A stretch of 50,774 nucleotides of DNA from Bradyrhizobium vignae (GTDB lineage: Bacteria; Pseudomonadota; Alphaproteobacteria; Rhizobiales; Xanthobacteraceae). Numbering within the stretch: the stretch's first letter is position 1; each line of letters opens with the position of its first letter. The notes under the pieces are model-generated. The model was not told the origin of the DNA. It worked only from the letters and a program-made list of their open reading frames with translations, and ran no database searches. Shown piece by piece: positions 43,425 through 50,748 of the stretch. Position numbers and translations under genes: made by a program. The stretch is taken from NCBI RefSeq assembly GCF_004114425.1, contig NZ_RDQF01000057.1, positions 1-50,774 on the forward strand, given 5' to 3'.

Positions 43425-44710
43425 CACGGCTTGACGAAGAAGACGCGGACGATCCGCTGCACCCCGACGAACATATCGCGCCTGTTCCTCGCATTTCGGT
43501 GCAAGCCTTTTGCGAGACCGAGCAGACGCTCAAGGCAGTGACCGCGGCGGGCCAGGATCGCCGGCTCGCCAAGGCTCACCTCACCGCCAAGGACGGTGGC
43601 CTCGCTGCAGCAATCGAAGCCTATGAATCGATGCCGACACCGAACGTGATCGTCATCGAGTCCGACGGCACGCGCGACATCCTGGAGGGACTCGACGACC
43701 TCGCCGGCGTCTGCGATCCCGGCACCCGCGTGGTCGTGATCGGCAGCCCCAATGACACCGCGCCCTATCGCGAGCTGGTGCGCCGCGGCGTCAACGACTA
43801 CGTGGTCGGACCGGTCGAAACCCTCGACGTGGTCCGCTCGATCTGCAGCCTGTTCTCGGCGTCCGAGGCCATCATCACCGGCCGCGTCATCGCGGTGGTC
43901 GGCGCCAAGGGCGGCGTCGGCGCGTCCACCGTCGCGCATAATCTGGCCTGGACCATCGCGCGAGACCTTTCGCTCGATTCCGTCGTGATCGATCTCGACC
44001 TCGCCTTCGGCACGGCGGGTCTCGACTACAACCAGGACCCGGTGCAGGGCATCGCCAACGCGGTGCTGTCGCAGGACCGGCCGGACACGGCGCTGATGGA
44101 GCGCCTGCTCGCCAAATGCACCGATCGCCTCAGCCTGCTTGCGGCGCCCGCCACGCTCGACCGCGTCTACGATTTCGGTGCCGAAGCTTTTGACGCGGTG
44201 TTCGACACGCTGCGCATGACCACGCCGTGCATCGTGCTCGACGTTCCCCATCAATGGTCCGGCTGGACGCGACGCGCGCTGGTGAACGCCGACGATATCG
44301 TCATCGTGGCCGAGCCCGATCTCGCCAACTTGCGCAACACCAAGAACATGCTGACCGTTCTGAAGACAGCGCGGCCGAACGACCGGCCGCCGCTGTACTG
44401 CCTCAACCAGGTCGGCATGCACCGGCGCGCGGAGATCGAGGTCAAGGCGTTCGCCAAGACCATGGAGAGCCAGCCGATCGCGGTGATCCCGTTCGATTCG
44501 AAACTGTTCTCGACCGCGGCCAATAACGGCCAGATGATCGCGGAGGTCTCCAAGACCCACCGCACCACCCTCCTGTTCCAGAACATGGCGAACCGCCTCG
44601 CCGGCCGCGGCGACGTGAAGAAGCCGAAGCGCTCGCTGCTCGAGCCGCTGTTGAAGAAGCTGAAGGGCAGGTCAGGGCGCGGCTCGGCCCCGCATCGCAA
44701 GGCGTCATAG
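43421..44710 (+). CDS. cpaE: Flp pilus assembly ATPase/localisation protein CpaE
   Basis: A 429-residue MinD/ParA-like protein (TadZ) that positions the pilus machine. The N-terminal part (about 25-145) is a degenerate receiver-like domain (VIVIESDG, VIGSPNDTAPYRELVRRGVNDYVVGPVE). The C-terminal ATPase begins with the deviant Walker A VVGAKGGVGAS (about 159-169) and has DLDLAFGTAGLDYN. The tail is Lys/Arg-rich. In a typical tad locus cpaF follows; here the next gene is on the other strand. Confidence 0.93.
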   Translation: MTRLDEEDADDPLHPDEHIAPVPRISVQAFCETEQTLKAVTAAGQDRRLAKAHLTAKDGGLAAAIEAYESMPTPNVIVIESDGTRDILEGLDDLAGVCDPGTRVVVIGSPNDTAPYRELVRRGVNDYVVGPVETLDVVRSICSLFSASEAIITGRVIAVVGAKGGVGASTVAHNLAWTIARDLSLDSVVIDLDLAFGTAGLDYNQDPVQGIANAVLSQDRPDTALMERLLAKCTDRLSLLAAPATLDRVYDFGAEAFDAVFDTLRMTTPCIVLDVPHQWSGWTRRALVNADDIVIVAEPDLANLRNTKNMLTVLKTARPNDRPPLYCLNQVGMHRRAEIEVKAFAKTMESQPIAVIPFDSKLFSTAANNGQMIAEVSKTHRTTLLFQNMANRLAGRGDVKKPKRSLLEPLLKKLKGRSGRGSAPHRKAS

Positions 44711-44722
44711 GGTACATCAGAG

Positions 44723-44743
44723 GGGCGGATTACTTGTCCGCCC
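44723..44743. terminator. Bidirectional hairpin between cpaE and the TadD-like gene
   Basis: GGGCGGA (44723-44729) pairs with TCCGCCC (44737-44743) around seven bases. It lies 13 bases after the cpaE stop and overlaps the stop codon of the opposing gene. There is no T-run. Confidence 0.4.
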
Positions 44744-45515
44744 GCTGCTGCTTCTTTGCCAGCAGCTGCTTCAGCGCCGCGACCTTGGCCGCTGCCTGGT
44801 CCGGCGGCAAATCTGCCTTCACGAGGATTTCGGCCTCGGCCTCGCGCCCCTGCAATCCCAGCACGAGGGCCAGATTGGCGCGGACCCGCGCATCGTTCTG
44901 ATTGCGCTGATAAGCGCGGCCGAGCACCTGTTCGGCCTTCGACAGATTGTTTTGCAGCATATAGGACAGTCCGAGATTGGACAGCACGGTCGGCTCGTTC
45001 GGCACGATCTTCAACGCCGCGGCGTAATATTGCTGGGCTTCCTCGTTGCGGCCGAGCTGATCGAGCACCGCGCCCTGCGCCGACAGAATGCGCCAATCGG
45101 GATCCTCCGGCGAATGCGCCCGGCCGAGGACGTCGAAGGCCTGCTGGAAATTGCCGTTGTCGGCGAGTGCGCGGCCATAGCCGGCGAGCAGCGCCTTGTT
45201 GCCGGGACGGGCGAGCACGGCCTGCTCGAGCACCGCGACCGCCTGCGCGCGCTGGCCGCTGTCGCGCAGCGCCTTGCCGTATTCGATCGCGATTGCGGGA
45301 TCGCTGGGCTTGGCACGATAACGCTCGCGAAGTGCGTCCATCTCCGGCCTGGCGTCGGCCTTGCTGTCGGCCTCAGCGACGGACGCCTGCTTGCCGCCGA
45401 GCGCACCGGTGACGTCCTCGATGCCGGTGGTCTGACAGCCGCCGAGGGCAAGGATCAGTACGGCGGAACACAGATATCTCGCCGGGGGAAAAGCGAGGAA
45501 CGAACGCTTGGACAT
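44730..45515 (-). CDS. TadD-like TPR lipoprotein
   Basis: A 261-residue protein from the ATG at 45515; a TTG at 45533 is an alternative. The signal (CSAVLILALGGCQTTG) ends in a lipobox cysteine near residue 27. Five or six tetratricopeptide repeats follow (for example ALRDSGQRAQAVAVLEQAVLARPGNK split over 82-107, and LSNLGLSYMLQNNLSKAEQVL). This matches TadD, the TPR lipoprotein of Flp pilus loci. It faces cpaE from the other strand, so it has its own promoter. Confidence 0.82.
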   Translation of the reverse strand: MSKRSFLAFPPARYLCSAVLILALGGCQTTGIEDVTGALGGKQASVAEADSKADARPEMDALRERYRAKPSDPAIAIEYGKALRDSGQRAQAVAVLEQAVLARPGNKALLAGYGRALADNGNFQQAFDVLGRAHSPEDPDWRILSAQGAVLDQLGRNEEAQQYYAAALKIVPNEPTVLSNLGLSYMLQNNLSKAEQVLGRAYQRNQNDARVRANLALVLGLQGREAEAEILVKADLPPDQAAAKVAALKQLLAKKQQRADK

Positions 45516-45595
45516 ACTCTGATCACTCGGCAACTGATCAGAGATGCTTACCCATTAACGCTAAAGTCCCGTTAAGGAGGCGCGCCTGTTGAGGT

Positions 45596-45841
45596 TCAGT
45601 CGACGAATTCGGCACCGAATTCGCAGCCGATGCGCCAGCGCAGGCGGCATTGGCGGGAATAATCAGGCGCGAAGATGATGGTGAATTGCGGCGGCACTTC
45701 CAGGAATTCCGCCACCACTTTCACGCCGCCATCCGAAATATCCGTGATCGTGCAATCCCGCGGCAGCGAGCCCGCCCCAAAATGGATCTTGGCGAGCCGG
45801 CTGCACACCCGACGTTCGCTTCTCCGGCGATTTACCAGCAT
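45596..45841 (-). CDS. Small PilZ-domain protein
   Basis: An 81-residue protein that is nearly all PilZ domain. The N-terminal RRRSERR matches the RxxxR c-di-GMP-binding motif, and DISDGGVKV matches (D/N)xSxxG. The C-terminal LRWRIGCEFGAEFVD closes the barrel. Such single-domain proteins can act as c-di-GMP-responsive adaptors. It sits next to the Tad pilus locus, which makes a role in surface behaviour plausible but unproven. Confidence 0.83.
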   Translation of the reverse strand: MLVNRRRSERRVCSRLAKIHFGAGSLPRDCTITDISDGGVKVVAEFLEVPPQFTIIFAPDYSRQCRLRWRIGCEFGAEFVD

Positions 45842-46069
45842 CTTGCTTCTTCACTTGTTAGATCACGGCCCATCCCGCGAGCCCAGGAGTAGCGGACATT
45901 CGTTGGAATGTGCTGAGGACGGAAGCCGGCATTCGAGACGTAGTCTCAGCGTCGCGTTTACGACTAATTAGGACTTGCGCGGGCTCTAAGCATTGTTCCT
46001 GTATTGTTCTTGCGAGAACGGCCGCCCTCTGCTACCCCTAATTGCAGGACAGGGCAGGCTGGTTCGGGC

Positions 46070-46198
46070 ATGGTTCAACGGGTTTCTACCGTCGCCTTTG
46101 AGGGGATCGAGGCCCGCGCGGTCGACGTGCAGGTGCAGGTCGCGCCGGGCCTGCCGGCCTTCGCAATAGTGTTGTCAATAAACCCCCAAATATGGTAG
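46070..46198 (+). pseudogene. comM: comM/yifB (Mg-chelatase-like AAA ATPase), truncated after 34 codons
   Basis: The protein begins MVQRVSTVAFEGIEARAVDV, continues QVQVAPGLPAFAIV, and then departs from the family where GLPD should follow; the frame ends at 46198 after eight foreign residues. The N-terminus is near identical to what I know of the YifB/ComM family, normally about 510 residues. ComM is a helicase promoting branch migration in natural transformation. The rare codons GCA ATA at the junction (46163-46168) suggest the native sequence ends around 46160-46165. A serine recombinase gene starts 32 bases after the truncated frame ends. Confidence 0.82.
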
Positions 46199-46230
46199 GC
46201 CACCCCAAATTGGGGCGGGCATCATACCAT
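46192..46230. repeat. Nested inverted repeats at the recombinase start (candidate att or operator)
   Basis: A 13-bp palindrome CCCCAA-A-TTGGGG (46203-46215) is enclosed by ATGGTA (46192-46197) and TACCAT (46225-46230). The last arm runs into the TTG start of the recombinase. Serine-integrase attachment sites and autoregulatory operators both have such dyad symmetry, and neither is proven here. Confidence 0.5.
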
Positions 46231-47927
46231 TGAAAACTCAAGCATATTCCTACTTGCGCCTCTCGACGGGACCTCAGCTCAGAGGTGACGGGAAGCGACG
46301 CCAGCTGAAGGCTTCGCGGGCCTACGCCGCAGCTAACGGGCTAGAACTGGCGGAGGACGCCGAATACGAGGATATCGGCGTATCGGCTTTCAAGGGCGCT
46401 AACCTTCGTGGCGGAAAGCTTGGCCAGTTTCTAGAGGCCGTCCATTCGGGGGTGGTGAAACCGGGATCTTTTCTCCTGGTCGAATCACTCGATCGATTGA
46501 GCCGACAGGAGCTATTGAAGGCACAGTCCCTCTTCCTCGGCATCATACAGGCCGGCATCAACGTGGTTACGCTGGCCGACAACAGGGTCTATCCGGCCGG
46601 CACGAACGATCTGGGCGACCTCATTTATTCGCTGGTGGTGATGGCCCGGGCGCACGAGGAATCACTCACGAAGAGTCGGCGAATTGGGTCAGCGTGGAAG
46701 AACAAGCGTGCGCGCGCCGCTGCCCGGGTACCTATGACCAAATGGTGCCCAGCATGGCTCCGGCTGAGCGACGACCGGTCCTGCTACGAGCCGATCTTGG
46801 AGCGCGTCGAGGTGGTGAGGGGGATCTTCGAGGATGCCGCATCGGGAATGGGCATCTACTCCATTGCAGTGAGCTTAAACCAGCGTGGCGTGCCGACCTT
46901 CGGCAGCCCCGATGGATGGCATACGTCATACGTCGCCAAGATTCTCGCGAACCGGGCGGTGATAGGGGAGTTTCAACCCCACCGCAGGGAAAACGGGAAA
47001 CGAGTTGCGGACGGCGAGCCGAGCCGGGATTACTACCCAGCTGTTGTCGACGAGGGACTCTTCTATCGCGCCCAGCTAGCAAAGTCCGAAAGGCGCGTTA
47101 ACGGTGCGGGACGAAAAGGGGCGGCGTTCACTAACCTATTTTCTGGACTCGCCATGTGCGCCTACTGCGGTTCGCCAGTAAAGCTGGAGAACAAAGGCTC
47201 CGGTCGCAAGGGCGGGGCGTACATGATTTGCCACCGCGCCCTGCGACGGCTGGGGTGCCCAGCAGTCCGCTGGCGTTACCGGGATTTCGAGACGTCATTC
47301 CTCGCATTCGTGGAGGAAGTTGACCTTGGCAGGCTGGTGAATGAATCGGCCGACAACGCGCAGCACAAGCACGAGACCGAGATTGCGGCAATCAAGGGTA
47401 AGCTGGCGCAACTCGGCGATCTCATGGAGAAGACCTATGCGGTCTTAGAAGGTGGAGGCCCAATCGAATTCGTGACCACCAAGCTCAAGGAGCTAGAGGC
47501 ACAAAAAGTTGAGCTGGTGAAGCGTCACGAGTCTTGCCTCAAGGAGCGAGAACAGACCGTCTCACGACGCGAACAACTTCTGCGGAGCAGAGACGAGGTC
47601 CGGGAAACCATTGATCGCCTTCAGCGCGTTGGAGACCCCGAGCTATTCAAGCTGAGAGCACGTTTGGCGGCGCATCTGAAAACCCTTGTTGAGCACCTAT
47701 CTATCGCGTCCCTTCGAGAGCAGCCCGAGGGATACAAGATGAAGCCTCATCAAAAAGGGAAGGACGGTCGCCATTTTACCGTGCTGCTCCAGAATGGCCC
47801 TGTGAGAATCATCTACCCGCGAACAAATGAGCCTTTGAGCTATCTCGAGCAAGTCATCGCTTGGGACGGCAAGGGCAAGCCACCGCGAGACTCGTTATCT
47901 CACGTTCTTCCAAGCGCCTCACGCTGA
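46230..47927 (+). CDS. Large serine recombinase (integrase)
   Basis: A 565-residue site-specific recombinase with a TTG start at 46230; no other start lies upstream in frame. The resolvase domain (1-150) has Y-x-R-x-S with catalytic Ser12 (YLRLSTG), VESLDRLSRQ, and the long E-helix. The Recombinase domain (about 190-290) has GVPTFGSPDGWHTSYVAKILANRAVIGEF. A zinc ribbon follows, with Cys310, Cys313, Cys334 and Cys343. Then comes a coiled coil (about 360-470), as needed for synapsis and directionality. All parts look intact. It reads away from the comM stub, as expected of an integrase at an element end. Confidence 0.93.
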   Translation: MKTQAYSYLRLSTGPQLRGDGKRRQLKASRAYAAANGLELAEDAEYEDIGVSAFKGANLRGGKLGQFLEAVHSGVVKPGSFLLVESLDRLSRQELLKAQSLFLGIIQAGINVVTLADNRVYPAGTNDLGDLIYSLVVMARAHEESLTKSRRIGSAWKNKRARAAARVPMTKWCPAWLRLSDDRSCYEPILERVEVVRGIFEDAASGMGIYSIAVSLNQRGVPTFGSPDGWHTSYVAKILANRAVIGEFQPHRRENGKRVADGEPSRDYYPAVVDEGLFYRAQLAKSERRVNGAGRKGAAFTNLFSGLAMCAYCGSPVKLENKGSGRKGGAYMICHRALRRLGCPAVRWRYRDFETSFLAFVEEVDLGRLVNESADNAQHKHETEIAAIKGKLAQLGDLMEKTYAVLEGGGPIEFVTTKLKELEAQKVELVKRHESCLKEREQTVSRREQLLRSRDEVRETIDRLQRVGDPELFKLRARLAAHLKTLVEHLSIASLREQPEGYKMKPHQKGKDGRHFTVLLQNGPVRIIYPRTNEPLSYLEQVIAWDGKGKPPRDSLSHVLPSASR

Positions 47928-47937
47928 GCGCCCAAAG

Positions 47938-48663
47938 TTAATCCGACAAACCATACAGTTGAATGTAAGCATCGCCGTCCGTGGTGGGCTCAATCGTATA
48001 CTTGACGTCCTTAGACCACGAACCGGAGGGCGCGTTAATCGTAAGCTTGGCCGCGCAAGAGATCTTCCCTGTGGTCTCATCTCGACGCTGAAGCCTGATC
48101 AAACCCACACCGTAGGTGATCCGCTTATCGAAATCCGCGACCTTTTCGTCGTACTCTTTTGTAGACCGTGCCTCCTCAGCATTGATGCGTTGATACACGG
48201 GCCAAAAATTATCGTACCAGTACTGGATGTCGCTCGCACTGAGACGATTTATGGCGTCACCGGATTGTTTTAGCTGGTCCGGAGTCTTGGTCCCGCGCAG
48301 TCGTGAGCATGTCATGCCGTAGTCGTAACTGCCGAACCGACGGTGACATGCGTCCTCTGCGGCCTTTATCTGCCGGTCTAGGTCCGGCCTGACCCACCCG
48401 ACGCCCGGGTGAACGACGTCCTCTTTCTGAATACCTGACGAGCCCAGAGCCGTTGCGTATAGCGAGTTCTCCGAAGGGCTCTTGTGACCCTGCGCCAGCG
48501 ATCTGACCTCAGTGACGACGGCGTCATCTCCGCATCCTAAGCCATTGGATCCCACAAACCGGTCAATTGCTGTAGCCGCAGTCGAGAGCAATCCCGGATT
48601 AGCCGCGACAACAACAATGCCGATTACCGTAACCGTAGCTCCTAATTTTCTCGCCGCAGACAT
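47938..48663 (-). CDS. Membrane-anchored four-cysteine protein, unknown function
   Basis: A 241-residue protein from MSAARKLGATV. One N-terminal membrane span (about 8-30) precedes a presumed periplasmic domain. The pattern CGDDAVVTEVRSLA just after the span, and the C-terminal ISCAAKLTI followed by KYTIEPTTDGDAYIQLYGL, resemble uncharacterised exported proteins in which a CxDxxVxxxV motif is paired with a strand-rich end domain. Four cysteines (about 44, 107, 118, 203) could make two disulfides. It ends 10 bases from the recombinase stop (convergent) and diverges from the XRE gene. Confidence 0.65.
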   Translation of the reverse strand: MSAARKLGATVTVIGIVVVAANPGLLSTAATAIDRFVGSNGLGCGDDAVVTEVRSLAQGHKSPSENSLYATALGSSGIQKEDVVHPGVGWVRPDLDRQIKAAEDACHRRFGSYDYGMTCSRLRGTKTPDQLKQSGDAINRLSASDIQYWYDNFWPVYQRINAEEARSTKEYDEKVADFDKRITYGVGLIRLQRRDETTGKISCAAKLTINAPSGSWSKDVKYTIEPTTDGDAYIQLYGLSD

Positions 48664-48702
48664 TTCAGCGTCCTCGTCCCAATCAATTTCGATGCGCTTT
48701 GA

Positions 48703-48714
48703 GGCTTTAAAGCC
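48703..48714. promoter_or_regulatory. Perfect 12-bp palindrome in the divergent XRE/membrane-protein gap
   Basis: GGCTTTAAAGCC is a perfect palindrome 35 bases before the XRE ATG and 39 bases before the divergent ATG. A second small dyad, GTGG-N9-CCAC, follows at 48716-48732. Small XRE regulators usually bind such sites to control themselves and a divergent partner. Confidence 0.5.
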
Positions 48715-48749
48715 GTGGGCTAATAAACCACAGGTCGTTTGGCTAGGAC

Positions 48750-48989
48750 ATGGACCTACGCCAACTTTTTGCGACCAACCTCCGGCGCGTCCGGCATGCC
48801 CGGAAGCTCTCCCAGGAGCAGTTGGCGCACGACGCTGGAGTGGATAGGGCCTACGTGAGCCGGGTCGAGCGGGCCGCAACCTACGTCGGACTGGAGATCA
48901 TTGGGAAACTGGCGGACGTCCTGGATGTGGACCCGGTCGAATTCTTCCGGCGTCCCAGCCGACCCGCCTCCCGGAAGAGGGCCGAATAG
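48750..48989 (+). CDS. Small XRE-family (Cro/C1-type) regulator
   Basis: A 79-residue protein consisting almost only of a helix-turn-helix: FATNLRRVRHARKLSQEQLAHDAGVDRAYVSRVER followed by IIGKLADVLDVDPVEFFRRP. It resembles restriction-modification controller (C) proteins and element regulators in size and sequence. No methylase or endonuclease gene is visible nearby. It diverges from the membrane-protein gene and probably controls it through the palindrome in the gap. Confidence 0.88.
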   Translation: MDLRQLFATNLRRVRHARKLSQEQLAHDAGVDRAYVSRVERAATYVGLEIIGKLADVLDVDPVEFFRRPSRPASRKRAE

Positions 48990-49544
48990 GGTCTCCGTTC
49001 CCCTGCCGAGCCCGGTGGTCATCCAGTCCGTTTCTTGGCTGGACTTGTCCGGGATCTTGGCCCTCGCGTCTCCACCGTCACGGAAGGCTGGGACAAAAGC
49101 GGAGGCCGAGCAAAGGCGTTCCACAGCCGGACCGCGGTACTGGCCGAGTGCAAAACATCATCAGTCCGAGGGCGCCACGGTGGGAGGGCCGCGGGAGTTG
49201 TCGTTCGCCTCACCGGCCGGCAGTGCGACGCACGACAGTCCATTCTGATCGCCGCGCGGCTTGTTTGGCAGCATCGGCCTGCTGGCAAGTTCGCCCTTCC
49301 TCGGATACTTCGTAGCGCATGCTTTGGCCCCTTTCGGTTTGCGATTCGAACCATGATCAACAGCAGACTCAATGCCCGAGTGCCGATGATGTGGTCGCGA
49401 TGTGGCTGAAAGCGGACGCGCTATGCTCACTTTGAGTTTTGTCGAGTTTGACCCACCGCGGACTACGGGAAAGTCTGCCAGATAGCTTCCGCTTTACCGA
49501 TTCAACCGGATAATATGTTTTCATCTGGGCAGGGGCGTCAGAGT
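48990..49544. other. Long gap in the element, no reliable gene
   Basis: These 555 bases have no well-supported gene. A minus-strand frame (49161-49430) would encode 89 residues containing SNRKPKGAKACATK and SRPMLPNKPRG; the latter vaguely resembles IS5-type transposase starts, but the match stops at once. It could be a small unknown gene or the remains of one. The last 50 bases carry the ribosome-binding region of the ABC binding-protein gene. Confidence 0.35.
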
Positions 49545-50516
49545 ATGAGACGGCGCAAATTCATTGGCTTGGCAGGCATCTCGGTTGCTGCTTGGGCAGC
49601 ACGATTAGCCAGATCTCAAGCCACGGGCCAACCGCGAAAGATCGGTTACCTGCATCCCTTTACGATCGACCCGCGTCTTGTGATTTTGACGGGGTTGCTG
49701 AAGCGCGGCCGTGAGCTAGGCTATATAGAGGGTGAGACGATCCTGTTACGATCTGCGCAAGGGGACCTTTCACGGCTGCCGGACCTCGCTCGAGAACTCG
49801 TTGATCTCGGCGTCGGGGTGCTCATCGTGGTCGGTCTGCCGGCAACAACAGCCGCACTCTCCGCGGCTCCCGACTTACCGGTCGTGGCAATTGATCTTGA
49901 GACGGATCCGATCAAGGCAGGCTTCATCGACAGTTGGGCAAAGCCCGGGCGCAATTTGACCGGACTGTTCCTCGATCAGACCAGCTTGACGGGCAAGTTA
50001 GTCACCCTGATGGGGGAAGTGGTGCCCGGCTTGAGGAAGCTTGCCATTGTTTGGGATCCGAGCACACGGCCGGACCAATTGGAAGCAGCCAGAATCGCGG
50101 CCGGTGCTGCCGGCCTCGAGACCCAGACGCTGACGTTGAGCAAGCCGGAGGAATTTCGCGACGCCTTCGCAAAGCTGGAAAGCACGAGCGGCGTATTGCT
50201 TTTGATTTCTCCGACGTTGACGGCAAACCCCGGCCTTTTTGCCGCTGCCGCTCTTGAATTCAGATTGCCCAGCATCTCAATCTGGAAGCCTAACGCAAAA
50301 GCAGGTGGCCTTCTCACCTACGGCCCCGTGCTAGGGCCCTATTTCCCTCGCGCCATGACAATGGCCGATACAATCCTCAAGGGTACCAGACCAGGTGATA
50401 TACCGATCGAGGGGCCAGACCGCTACGAACTCGTTATCAACCTAAAGACCGCCGGGCAGCTTGGGATCGAGGTGCCGCCGTCGATCGCGGCGACGGCGGA
50501 CGAGACGATCGAATGA
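49545..50516 (+). CDS. ABC transporter substrate-binding protein, Tat-type signal
   Basis: A 323-residue protein of the ABC_sub_bind family (PF04392). Read from MRRRKFIGLAGISVAAWAARLA, a twin-arginine signal with an A-x-A-like site; an ATG at 49515 would only extend the cytoplasmic part. Features are KIGYLHPFTIDPR, a LKRGRELGYIEGETI segment, the typical RLPDLARELVDLGVGVLIVVG and the C-terminal DRYELVINLKTAGQLGIEVPPSI. These orphan binding proteins are abundant in Bradyrhizobium and often lie near mobile DNA. No permease or ATPase gene is adjacent. Confidence 0.85.
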   Translation: MRRRKFIGLAGISVAAWAARLARSQATGQPRKIGYLHPFTIDPRLVILTGLLKRGRELGYIEGETILLRSAQGDLSRLPDLARELVDLGVGVLIVVGLPATTAALSAAPDLPVVAIDLETDPIKAGFIDSWAKPGRNLTGLFLDQTSLTGKLVTLMGEVVPGLRKLAIVWDPSTRPDQLEAARIAAGAAGLETQTLTLSKPEEFRDAFAKLESTSGVLLLISPTLTANPGLFAAAALEFRLPSISIWKPNAKAGGLLTYGPVLGPYFPRAMTMADTILKGTRPGDIPIEGPDRYELVINLKTAGQLGIEVPPSIAATADETIE

Positions 50517-50748
50517 CGTCGGGGGATTTTCGCTACTGCCAGTCTGAATATGCCAGCTCAGTCTGACTATGTCCGTTGTTCGAGGAAGACTGGAAGTCGC
50601 ATTTCCGGGCCGCTAGGGCTGCCGATGACCCACAACGGATGTGGGCTCTAGCACTACTTTGGCAGATTGTTGATTTTGGCGCGTTTTATAGGATTCCCGA
50701 ATCAATTTTTCAATGATTCATGGGTGGTCGGCTCTTGGAGGGCTGACC
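50517..50748. other. Non-coding region before the right window edge
   Basis: No gene seen. GAATCA (50699-50704) and TGATTC (50714-50719) form a 6-bp dyad about 30 bases before a start codon at 50749. This could belong to the tip or promoter of an insertion sequence. Confidence 0.3.

Noticed and set aside
49161..49430. A small minus-strand gene with LPNKPRG resembling IS5 transposases
   Set aside because: Only seven residues match and the following RVDDRR motif is missing; listed only as an uncertain stretch.
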